A DNA stretch of 6,965 bases, taken from the NCBI GenBank assembly GCA_020848595.1, contig JADLHV010000219.1, forward strand, positions 1-6,965, written 5' to 3'. Positions 1 through 6,720 of this stretch are shown piece after piece (the stretch's first letter is position 1; every line of letters starts with the position of its first letter). The position numbers and the translations under genes are program-made. Below the pieces are notes generated by a model. It worked only from the letters and a program-made list of their open reading frames with translations, made no database searches and was not told the DNA's origin. This DNA is from Bacteroidia bacterium. Its GTDB lineage: Bacteria; Bacteroidota; Bacteroidia; NS11-12g; UBA955.

Positions 1-824
1 GCCATTTTTACGTAATCGTTATTATTGCCTTCTTTCGCTAATGCTTTAACCTTGTTAGCACTCGCAATTGAAGCTGCCGTATCATTCATCTTATGCTCAA
101 TTTTAGCTTTTAACATCATAACCCAATAAGCTTTTGGATTTTGTTCAACGGCTTTATTAACCCATGTTAAAGCAAGTGCTAAATCTTTGCCATTTTCGTA
201 GTAATATGATGCCGCTTGATAGTATGGTCGACCATCGTTATTCATGACATTATCGATACTTTTCATAATGCTTGCATCGATATTCGCTTCTACTGAAAAA
301 ACTACTTTTGTGTTTTCCCATGACAAAACGATATTGGCTTTATTACTACTCATATTATCGATATTGATAGTAAAAGTTTCGATAGTGTCTGCAATGTGTT
401 TTGCAGGAACAGTGAAACTAATAACTTCGTTTTCTGTTTTATAATCGGCAACATTACCACCTAATTTAAGGTCTTTATAAAACATAATTGTCCATGAAGT
501 CTTGCCAGGTTTAGTGTATAAAGCATAAGTGCCAGCAGTCAAAGATTTGTCACCGTTAATTTTTACATCTTCACCAAAAGTTACTTTAGTAGAAGCGTTA
601 GCACCCGTTCTCCAAATTTGGTCGAATGGTACTAGATTGCCAAAAATAGCGCGTCCTTTAGCACTTGGGCGTGAATATTCGATACTGATTTCGGAAAGAG
701 CAAATGCTTGTTTCAAAGTTTGAGTTGGACTAGGAGCCGGAACTTTAAGACTTTGAGCATTTAAGTTCAGGGATATCATGCTGATTAATACAGCAAATCC
801 TAATGTTTTTAATGATTTTTTCAT
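1..824 (-). CDS. Secreted DUF2911 domain protein with TPR-like C-terminal part (3' end cut off by window edge)
   Basis: Reading leftward from ATG at 824-822, the frame stays open for 274 codons to the window edge, so the C-terminus is missing. Residues 1-23 form a signal peptide: MKKSLK basic start, hydrophobic core, then LNA before Gln24, a common Bacteroidota cleavage context, so the product is probably exported. Residues about 25-175 match my recollection of DUF2911, with the hallmarks YSRPSAKGRAIFG (50-62) and WRTGANAST (71-79), then GDKSLTAGTYALYTKPG. Residues about 195-270 are helical and TPR-like (YYQAASYYYENGKDLALA, then WVNKAVEQNPKAYWVMMLKA); such tails are known in the family. Family members run to roughly 280-290 residues, so little is probably missing. 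DUF2911 has no established function. The gene starts 24 bases after the parC stop with no Shine-Dalgarno and no convincing promoter of its own, so read-through from parEC is plausible. Identification of the family is strong; the role is unknown. Confidence 0.88.
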   Translation of the reverse strand, partial: MKKSLKTLGFAVLISMISLNLNAQSLKVPAPSPTQTLKQAFALSEISIEYSRPSAKGRAIFGNLVPFDQIWRTGANASTKVTFGEDVKINGDKSLTAGTYALYTKPGKTSWTIMFYKDLKLGGNVADYKTENEVISFTVPAKHIADTIETFTINIDNMSSNKANIVLSWENTKVVFSVEANIDASIMKSIDNVMNNDGRPYYQAASYYYENGKDLALALTWVNKAVEQNPKAYWVMMLKAKIEHKMNDTAASIASANKVKALAKEGNNNDYVKM

Positions 825-848
825 TTTTAAAATTGTAAATATATGGGT

Positions 849-3470
849 TTAAAATAGTGTTTTTTGTCCGTCTAGTTCATCTATAACTATACCGCCATCG
901 GCATCCTTTGAACTTTTATCGTTGCTGTTTTCGGTTTCCTCTTCTTGCCAAGCGCCAATTTTTTCACTGAGTAATTTAGCTGACTTGAAATTATCATAAG
1001 TGATTTTATTTCCCAAGGCTTTCCATCCTTTCACTTCAATAAAATCTGCCAATAAGATAGATTCAGTTTTTTTCTCACCTTTAGCACTCACCGTTTTTAT
1101 TTCTATCTCTGGATTTTCGTGCGTACTTGCCAAAATGAGTTTACTGCCTGGTTTTTCATTGATGAAACTAAACTTCTTGCCAACCGTACTTGTTTCAATT
1201 AAGAACCTTTTGACATAATAGTTTTTAGAAGATGCATCGTAATGTAAAACATTGATAGGTTGCTTTTCGTGGAATTTCTGAATCAAATAAATATCATTGG
1301 TTGTATATCTATTTGAAAGTTCATTATCCGTTAACTCATAACTACCATCATTAAATAAGATGATGATTTTTTCGTCACTTGTAAAATTTCCAAGATACTG
1401 ACCACGACCATCTACATTAAGTCGACCAATATCTAGATCATACCAAATATCGCGACCTTTAAAAGTAGATTTACCTTTTTCTTTTAATTCAATTTTTCTA
1501 ATTGGATGTTTAGTTAGTGTATTACCTTTAGAAGATCTTCCCTTAATATCTAGAGTAGCAAAATCATAATCAAAATACTTGACTTTAGCAGATGCCATAT
1601 TGCTCAGATGGATACCGATTTTTTCAGCTTCACTGTTGTTGTTCGCTGTAAAATATAAAAGTTTACTGCCACTGGTGCCCATAGTGATATCGTATTCTTT
1701 ATCTCTAATAACACCTAAAACATTAAAACGTTTTACAAAACTAACACCAGATTTGCCATCGTAATAAGCAACATTATACACCTTTCTTTCATCATTTTTT
1801 CTGTACACATCGACATATAATAAATCTTTGCCAAGAAATTGTTTTTCCGAAACTTTACTCACTACATAAGTACCATTTTTTCTAAAGGCAATAATGTCAT
1901 CAATATCCGAACAATCGCAGATATAGGTATCCTTTTTTAAACCATATCCAACGAAACCTTCAGCATAGTTGGCGTATAATTTCTCATTAGCTACTGCTAC
2001 TACATTTGTTTCAATCTTATCAAACATGCGTATTTCAGTTTTACGCTCTCTGCCTTTTCCGTATTTTTTAATAAGATTTTTAAAGTAATCGATTGCAAAA
2101 TCTGTCAGATTATCAAGATGATTTTTTACATGTCCAATTTGCTCTTCTAAACCTTTAATATATTCATCCGCTTTAAAAGCATCATATTTAGAAATACGTT
2201 TAATTCTAATCTCTGGAAGTTTGGCTATATCATCCATTGTAACAGGTCTTCTAAGTAATTTCTTAAAAGGTTTTATCTTAGTATCAATCATCTTAAGAAT
2301 TTCTTCCCAAGATTCGCAGTCCTCTATATGTCTGTATATTTTATTTTCAATAAATATCTTTTCTAATGAACTGAAATGCCATTTGTTTTCGAGGTGTCCC
2401 AATTCATTTTCGAGTTCGCGTTTTAACAAATGGAGAGTATTCTCAGTAGATTGACGTAAGATATCATTGATACTATAAAATACAGGCTTATCTTCCGTAA
2501 TAACACAAGCATTTGGAGAAATACTCACTTCACAATCTGTAAAGGCATATAAGGCATCAATGGTCATATCGGTACTAACACCTGGAGCGAGTTGTACTTC
2601 AATTTCTACATCCTTTGCGGTATTATCAATGACTTTCTTGATTTTGATTTTACCATTATCGTTGGCTTTTAAAATGCTATCAATAACACTTTCGGTCGTT
2701 GTAGCAAAAGGAATTTCTTTTATTAGGACCTTCTTACCATCTGCGCTTTCGATTTTAGCTCTACAACGTATTTTTCCGCCTCTTTTTCCTTCGTTGTAAT
2801 TAGTAAAATCGGCCATACCACCAGTAGGAAAATCTGGAAAAACACTGACACGTTTTCCTTTTAAAAGATCGATACTGGCTTCACACAATTCAATAAAGTT
2901 GTGCGGCATAATTTTGGTTGCTAATCCAACTGCAATACCTTCAACACCTTGAGCCAATACCAATGGGAATTTGACTGGCAATGTAATAGGTTCTTTTTTA
3001 CGACCATCATAACTTAATTGCCATTCTGTTGTTTCCTCATTGAAAGTAACTTCTAAAGCAAACTTAGATAATCTAGCTTCAATATAACGAGGAGCAGCTG
3101 CAGAATCACCTGTTCTAATATCACCCCAGTTTCCTTGGGTTTCTATCATCAGGTCTTTTTGACCCATATTTAAAATGGCTTCTCCAATTGCCGCATCTCC
3201 ATGTGGATGGTATTGCATAGCCGAACCAATGATATTGGCCACTTTATTAAATCGACCATCATCCATTTCCTTCATAACATGAAGAATACGTCTTTGGACA
3301 GGTTTTAATCCATCGAATAGATTTGGTACTGCTCTTTCTAAAATAACATAACTAGCATACTCTAGAAACCAGTTCTCATACAATCCAGATACAGGTAAAA
3401 TACCATTACCATCTCTGTGACCATGATGCGCTATACTATCAATATGTTCTTCGTCGTCTTCTATATCCAT
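849..3470 (-). CDS. parC: DNA topoisomerase IV subunit A (ParC)
   Basis: This 873-residue protein is the DNA cleavage and religation subunit of topoisomerase IV, the type IIA enzyme that unlinks replicated chromosomes together with ParE. After an acidic, His-containing N-terminus (1-27) comes the winged-helix/tower breakage-reunion domain (about 28-485), with DGLKPVQRRILHVMK (53-67), HPHGDAAIGEA (88-98) and the active site APRYIEARL, where Tyr129 is the predicted nucleophile and Arg128 its partner. Residues 435-475 form the coiled-coil gate region ending in KKYGKGRERKTEIR. The rest (about 487-835) is a divergent beta-pinwheel with degenerate blades (KGRSSKGNTLTKHPIRK, VDGRGQYLGN). The gyrase wrapping box QRRGGKG is absent, which with the adjacent parE favours ParC over GyrA. 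E. coli ParC is 752 residues; the longer form fits Bacteroidota. The ATG at 3470 is preceded by AAGGA four bases upstream. It ends in an acidic linker and QKTLF. The parE gene lies 25 bases upstream. Confidence 0.96.
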   Translation of the reverse strand: MDIEDDEEHIDSIAHHGHRDGNGILPVSGLYENWFLEYASYVILERAVPNLFDGLKPVQRRILHVMKEMDDGRFNKVANIIGSAMQYHPHGDAAIGEAILNMGQKDLMIETQGNWGDIRTGDSAAAPRYIEARLSKFALEVTFNEETTEWQLSYDGRKKEPITLPVKFPLVLAQGVEGIAVGLATKIMPHNFIELCEASIDLLKGKRVSVFPDFPTGGMADFTNYNEGKRGGKIRCRAKIESADGKKVLIKEIPFATTTESVIDSILKANDNGKIKIKKVIDNTAKDVEIEVQLAPGVSTDMTIDALYAFTDCEVSISPNACVITEDKPVFYSINDILRQSTENTLHLLKRELENELGHLENKWHFSSLEKIFIENKIYRHIEDCESWEEILKMIDTKIKPFKKLLRRPVTMDDIAKLPEIRIKRISKYDAFKADEYIKGLEEQIGHVKNHLDNLTDFAIDYFKNLIKKYGKGRERKTEIRMFDKIETNVVAVANEKLYANYAEGFVGYGLKKDTYICDCSDIDDIIAFRKNGTYVVSKVSEKQFLGKDLLYVDVYRKNDERKVYNVAYYDGKSGVSFVKRFNVLGVIRDKEYDITMGTSGSKLLYFTANNNSEAEKIGIHLSNMASAKVKYFDYDFATLDIKGRSSKGNTLTKHPIRKIELKEKGKSTFKGRDIWYDLDIGRLNVDGRGQYLGNFTSDEKIIILFNDGSYELTDNELSNRYTTNDIYLIQKFHEKQPINVLHYDASSKNYYVKRFLIETSTVGKKFSFINEKPGSKLILASTHENPEIEIKTVSAKGEKKTESILLADFIEVKGWKALGNKITYDNFKSAKLLSEKIGAWQEEETENSNDKSSKDADGGIVIDELDGQKTLF

Positions 3471-3474
3471 TTTT

Positions 3475-3479
3475 TCCTT
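3475..3479 (-). promoter_or_regulatory. Probable ribosome binding site of parC
   Basis: On the minus strand the sequence AAAGGAAAAAATG places an AAGGA core four bases before the parC start codon, inside the 25-base gap after the parE stop. It is the only recognisable Shine-Dalgarno-like sequence among the genes here, and it supports both the chosen parC start and translation from a shared parE-parC transcript. The spacing is slightly short for a canonical site. Confidence 0.5.
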
Positions 3480-3495
3480 TATTCAATTTTAAACT

Positions 3496-5394
3496 TTATG
3501 CCGCTGCTTCCTCATCATCTTCAGCTACGGCGTCAGATTCTGGTAATTCGGCAGATAAATCTTTTTCTATGTAGAGATTATCAATAATAAATTCTTGTCT
3601 TTCTGGTGTGTTTTTACCCATGTAGTATTTTAATAACTTATCAATACTCGTTTCTTTAGAAAGTATAATAGGTTCTAAGCGCATGTCTTCACCAATAAAT
3701 TGTTCGAATTCGTTTGGAGAAATTTCACCTAAACCTTTAAATCGTGTAATCTCAGGTTTATGACCTAATTTCTTAATGGCTTTTTGGCGCTCTTCATCCG
3801 AATAACAATAGATGGTCTCCTTCTTATTTCTAACCCTAAATAAGGGCGTTTGTAAAATATAAACATGACCATTTCGCACTAAATCGGGGAAAAATTGCAA
3901 GAAAAAGGTCATTAATAGCAAGCGAATATGCATACCATCTACGTCGGCATCGGTTGCTATAACCACTTTATTGAAACGCAAATTATCTAATCCTTCTTCT
4001 ATATCTAAGGCATGTTGTAATAAATTAAACTCTTCGTTTTCATAAACGACTTTTTTCTTAAGTCCGAAACAATTTAAGGGCTTTCCTCTTAAACTAAATA
4101 CTGCTTGATATTCGACATTTCTACTTTTAGTTATACTACCACTAGCCGAATCTCCCTCAGTTATAAATATGGTTGTATCAAATTTTTCATCACGGGTATC
4201 ATTTAAATGTACTCTGCAATCACGTAGTTTTTTGTTGTGTAAATTGGCTTTTTTAGCTCTTTGTTGTGCTAATTTACGCACTCCAGCCATGTCTTTTCTT
4301 TCGCGTTCGTTTTGAAGAATCTTCTTTAAAATAGCATCTGCTGTAGATGGGTTTTTATGCAAATAATTGTCTAAAACCTTAGATAGATTTTCGAGTACAA
4401 AAGAACGCATCCCTTGACCACCAGGTGCAATTTCGGTGCTGCCTAATTTTGTTTTTGTTTGAGATTCGAAAACGGGTTCCTGAACTCTCACTGCTATGGC
4501 TGCTGTAATAGATGTACGCACATCAGAAGCATCAAAATCTTTTTTATAGAAATCGCGCAATACTTTTACTACCGATTCTTTTAGTGCACTTAAATGTGTT
4601 CCACCTTGTGTCGTAAACTGTCCATTGACAAAGGAATAGTATTCTTCTCCATATTGATGACCATGCGTAATGGCAACTTCAAAATCTGGTTCCCTAAAAT
4701 GCATAATAGGGTAGAGCACAGTTTCTAAATCGACCTTGCGCTCGAGTAAATCTTTTAATCCATTTTTAGAAAGATACGACTGCCCATTGTATTGTATAGT
4801 TAAACCAGAATTTAAAAAAGCATAATTCCATATTTGCTCTATTAAGTACTCTGGAATAAATCTAAAATTCTTAAAAATAGTACCATCTGGCTCAAATACG
4901 ATGCGTGTACCATTTTTTTCATCGGTCTTGCCTTCCTTATGGTCGGTTACTATCTCACCTTTCGAAAACTCAGCTTGCTTTGTCTTCCCTTCTCTAAAAG
5001 ATTGTACACTAAAATAAGTCGATAAAGCATTAACCGCCTTTGTACCAACTCCATTTAATCCAACCGATTTCTGAAAGGCACCTGAATCGTATTTACCTCC
5101 GGTATTAATTTTACTAACACAGTCAATAACCTTTCCTAATGGAATACCTCTACCATAATCGCGAATAATGACTCGATTATCAGAAATGGTTACCTCTATT
5201 TTTTTTCCATGTCCCATCATGTGCTCATCGATACTATTATCGAGTATCTCCTTAACAAGCACATAAATACCATCATCTGGCGACGATCCATCTCCGAGTT
5301 TCCCGATATACATTCCGGGGCGCAATCGGATATGCTCTTTCCAGTCTAACGACCGAATACTATCTTCCGAATATTTAGGTTCCTGATTTGCCAT
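3496..5394 (-). CDS. parE: DNA topoisomerase IV subunit B (ParE), ATPase subunit
   Basis: ParE binds and hydrolyses ATP to drive strand passage by topoisomerase IV with ParC. I start it at ATG 5394-5392 (MANQEPKYSEDS, 632 residues). The frame extends ten codons further to a TTG at 5424, but the ATG fits family N-termini better. In 632-residue numbering the GHKL ATPase domain opens with RPGMYIGKLGDG. It has the predicted catalytic Glu49 and Asn53 in KEILDNSIDE, Asp79 in DYGRGIP and the glycine-rich lid GLNGVGTKAVNALS (112-125). The transducer follows, with TTQGGTH (261-267) and the QTK loop (312-314). The TOPRIM domain has EGDSASG (Glu413 predicted metal-binding) and TDADVDG (Asp482, Asp484, Asp486), then RFKGLGE (551-557). 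Length is close to E. coli ParE (630), with no large GyrB-type insertion. The C-terminus is an acidic tail ending EDDEEAAA. It is probably first gene of the operon with parC. Confidence 0.96.
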   Translation of the reverse strand: MANQEPKYSEDSIRSLDWKEHIRLRPGMYIGKLGDGSSPDDGIYVLVKEILDNSIDEHMMGHGKKIEVTISDNRVIIRDYGRGIPLGKVIDCVSKINTGGKYDSGAFQKSVGLNGVGTKAVNALSTYFSVQSFREGKTKQAEFSKGEIVTDHKEGKTDEKNGTRIVFEPDGTIFKNFRFIPEYLIEQIWNYAFLNSGLTIQYNGQSYLSKNGLKDLLERKVDLETVLYPIMHFREPDFEVAITHGHQYGEEYYSFVNGQFTTQGGTHLSALKESVVKVLRDFYKKDFDASDVRTSITAAIAVRVQEPVFESQTKTKLGSTEIAPGGQGMRSFVLENLSKVLDNYLHKNPSTADAILKKILQNERERKDMAGVRKLAQQRAKKANLHNKKLRDCRVHLNDTRDEKFDTTIFITEGDSASGSITKSRNVEYQAVFSLRGKPLNCFGLKKKVVYENEEFNLLQHALDIEEGLDNLRFNKVVIATDADVDGMHIRLLLMTFFLQFFPDLVRNGHVYILQTPLFRVRNKKETIYCYSDEERQKAIKKLGHKPEITRFKGLGEISPNEFEQFIGEDMRLEPIILSKETSIDKLLKYYMGKNTPERQEFIIDNLYIEKDLSAELPESDAVAEDDEEAAA

Positions 5395-5406
5395 ATTTTT
5401 AATGAG

Positions 5407-5414
5407 CGAAATTA
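5407..5414 (-). promoter_or_regulatory. Candidate -7 element for the parE-parC operon (TAATTTCG)
   Basis: On the minus strand TAATTTCG matches the Bacteroidota -7 consensus TAnnTTTG at all but one defined position, and lies 12 bases upstream of the preferred parE ATG at 5394. No TTG -33 element sits at the expected 17-20 base spacing, so the call is weak. If real, it lies inside the ten-codon extension to the TTG at 5424 and argues for the ATG start. Confidence 0.3.
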
Positions 5415-5500
5415 GGTCTGTCAAGTTTAGCTTTATTTACATCATACTATATTTTATAAACATCTACTGAATTTTTAAACTTGTTTGTTTGTTCTTTTTA

Positions 5501-5529
5501 TTTGTAAGTTAGAAGATTATTTATTTTCG
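5501..5529 (+). promoter_or_regulatory. Candidate promoter of the lipoprotein gene (TTTG-N17-TATTTTCG)
   Basis: TTTG at 5501-5504 and TATTTTCG at 5522-5529, 17 bases apart, resemble the Bacteroidota -33/-7 pair TTG/TAnnTTTG with one mismatch in the -7 box. The -7 box ends two bases before the ATG at 5532, so the transcript would begin at or just inside the start codon, giving a leaderless mRNA if this promoter is used. The motif is short and the region AT-rich, so chance occurrence is possible. Confidence 0.35.
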
Positions 5530-5531
5530 TC

Positions 5532-6563
5532 ATGCGGTTTTTTAATAGTCTAATTATTAGTGTTTTATGTTTTTTGATCCTACTCTCTTGTTCTAAAAAG
5601 GAAACAATTATCCAACAAGTTAATCTGCCTCAAGCTTCTTTATTTGGCACTTGGAGGAGTCTTTCGAATAGTGCAGATACCAATTTTTATGTCTTTCCAA
5701 ACGACGGCTCTAATTATTTAAATATTTTAACAAAAAATAAGTTTGGATTTAAATCAAAATCTGTTTTTGTTTTTAATGCTACTGATAAGCAGGTTTTTAT
5801 GTTTGCTAATCTCTATAATTATACGGTTGATAAGGATACTTTGATTCTTTATGATACACCTTCAAGTTTTTCTAAATTTGTTAGGACTCAACGTTCTGAT
5901 ATTAATCCATCTACATGGTTAAAACCTGTTACTATTAGCAAAACAGTTCGAGCGCCTCAGTGGATGAATATAAATTCAATTCCTTTTGGAATAGACGTAA
6001 ACCATCTATTTCCTTACAGTAAAGTGGGTAATAGACACGTAGTTTATCGTTATAATATAATGAATGAAATAACGGATGATAGTACAGATATCAGTGGACC
6101 AGCTAGTACTTATTTTTATTCTGGGAATCTTTACTTGGCTTATACCGATCAAACAAGTAAAATTCAGTTATACAGCACTTCTGGGTTTAAAGATATCTCG
6201 AATAACAATGTTAATTATCCTAAAACTATATCTATCAATCAGTTGAATGGTCAAATTTACGTTTATAATGATGCTAACCAGCTCTTGAATGGTACAGAAA
6301 ATGCAAATTTTAATGAAATTTATGATTTAAACGATTTCGATTGCCAAAATGTCTTATATTATAGTAATAACACTTATCTATGTTTGAAAAATGGTATACT
6401 ACATAAGATTAGGATAAATCCAGATTTTCAAGTGCTTGAAGCTTATAACGCACCCAATGGTTTAAGTATTAATTCCGTTTCAACGGATGGAACTCATGTT
6501 TATTTTTTCGGATATGATACGTTTACATCTGAATATAAGATTGTTAAAGCAATATTAAATTGA
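5532..6563 (+). CDS. Predicted lipoprotein with lipocalin-like N-terminal and propeller-like C-terminal regions, unknown function
   Basis: This 343-residue protein begins with a lipoprotein signal peptide: MRFFNS, a hydrophobic run, and lipobox LLSC with Cys20 as the predicted lipidated residue, followed by SKKE. It is therefore expected to be anchored in the envelope, probably the outer membrane; the residues after Cys20 do not clearly match the acidic surface-export signal of some Bacteroidota. Residues about 35-117 (ASLFGTWRS to DTLILYD and KFVRTQ) look like a small lipocalin-like beta barrel. Residues about 140-343 are beta-rich and show loosely repeated units of about 40-50 residues, each with a short hydrophobic aromatic strand (GNLYLAYTD, NGQIYVYND, NNTYLCLKNG, GTHVYFFGYD), suggesting propeller blades. 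I recognise no enzyme motif. The only in-frame ATG that preserves the signal peptide is at 5532; there is no Shine-Dalgarno. It is divergent from parE and followed by an independently promoted gene, so it is probably monocistronic. The coding call is firm; the fold is inference. Confidence 0.85.
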   Translation: MRFFNSLIISVLCFLILLSCSKKETIIQQVNLPQASLFGTWRSLSNSADTNFYVFPNDGSNYLNILTKNKFGFKSKSVFVFNATDKQVFMFANLYNYTVDKDTLILYDTPSSFSKFVRTQRSDINPSTWLKPVTISKTVRAPQWMNINSIPFGIDVNHLFPYSKVGNRHVVYRYNIMNEITDDSTDISGPASTYFYSGNLYLAYTDQTSKIQLYSTSGFKDISNNNVNYPKTISINQLNGQIYVYNDANQLLNGTENANFNEIYDLNDFDCQNVLYYSNNTYLCLKNGILHKIRINPDFQVLEAYNAPNGLSINSVSTDGTHVYFFGYDTFTSEYKIVKAILN

Positions 6564-6634
6564 GTTATTTTTTGTTTTACAATTAAAGTAAATTTAATAA
6601 ATACTTGTTTATATTAAATAGGTTGTAGAAATAG

Positions 6635-6660
6635 ACTTAGATTTTTTTAATTTTCTAAGT
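6635..6660. repeat. Short inverted repeat (ACTTAGA / TCTAAGT)
   Basis: ACTTAGA at 6635-6641 is the exact reverse complement of TCTAAGT at 6654-6660, with a 12-base loop made only of A and T. It could be a weak terminator for the lipoprotein transcript, or an operator-like site since it ends seven bases before the rpmE2 -33 element. Only two of the seven pairs are G-C and no clean U-tract follows directly, so it is not a convincing intrinsic terminator. Confidence 0.35.
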
Positions 6661-6667
6661 AAATTCT

Positions 6668-6698
6668 TTTGAAACTTTGAAAATATTCCATACTTTTG
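6668..6698 (+). promoter_or_regulatory. Bacteroidota-type promoter of rpmE2 (TTTG-N19-TACTTTTG)
   Basis: TTTG at 6668-6671 and TACTTTTG at 6691-6698 are separated by 19 bases and match the Bacteroidota primary-sigma consensus TTTG / TAnnTTTG exactly. The following CACTCCC is where transcription would be expected to start, leaving an A-rich leader of roughly 15-20 bases before the ATG at 6721. This is the best-supported regulatory site in the window and indicates that rpmE2 is transcribed independently of the lipoprotein gene. Confidence 0.8.
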
Positions 6699-6720
6699 CA
6701 CTCCCAAAAAAAGAATAATC

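Larger units (their letters stand above)
5395..5531. other. Divergent intergenic spacer between parE and the lipoprotein gene
   Basis: This 137-base AT-rich spacer must carry promoters for both directions, because parE reads left and the lipoprotein gene reads right. Visible elements are weak -7-like motifs near each start codon (TAATTTCG on minus, TATTTTCG on plus) and three tandem TTGT units at 5481-5492 on the plus strand. I see no strong hairpin, RNA gene or small open frame with a convincing start in it. Confidence 0.6.
6564..6720. other. AT-rich spacer between the lipoprotein gene and rpmE2
   Basis: No gene is visible in these 157 bases. The first half is featureless AT-rich sequence beginning with a T-rich run just after the lipoprotein stop. 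The second half holds a weak inverted repeat and then the rpmE2 promoter and a short leader. Confidence 0.6.

Noticed and set aside
244..723. Two plus-strand open frames of 64-66 codons inside the DUF2911 gene
   Set aside because: They are antisense to a gene with a clear signal peptide and domain motifs; the products look like shadow translations.
825..848. Separate promoter for the DUF2911 gene (TATATTTA near the parC stop)
   Set aside because: The final G of the -7 box is missing and no TTG lies at the right spacing; AT-rich sequence yields such matches by chance.
1000..2799. Several plus-strand open frames of 61-79 codons inside parC
   Set aside because: They lie antisense to a fully conserved parC gene, lack ribosome binding sites, and encode low-complexity Ser/Leu/Ile-rich products typical of reverse-strand shadows.
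849..5394. The pair being gyrase (gyrA/gyrB) instead of topoisomerase IV
   Set aside because: The A subunit lacks the QRRGGKG wrapping box, its C-terminal blades are degenerate, and the two genes are adjacent with ParE-like N-terminal sequence.
5481..5492. TTGT tandem repeat (three units) as a phase-variation tract
   Set aside because: Three units are too few for efficient slippage, and the tract is not inside a coding region or between promoter elements.
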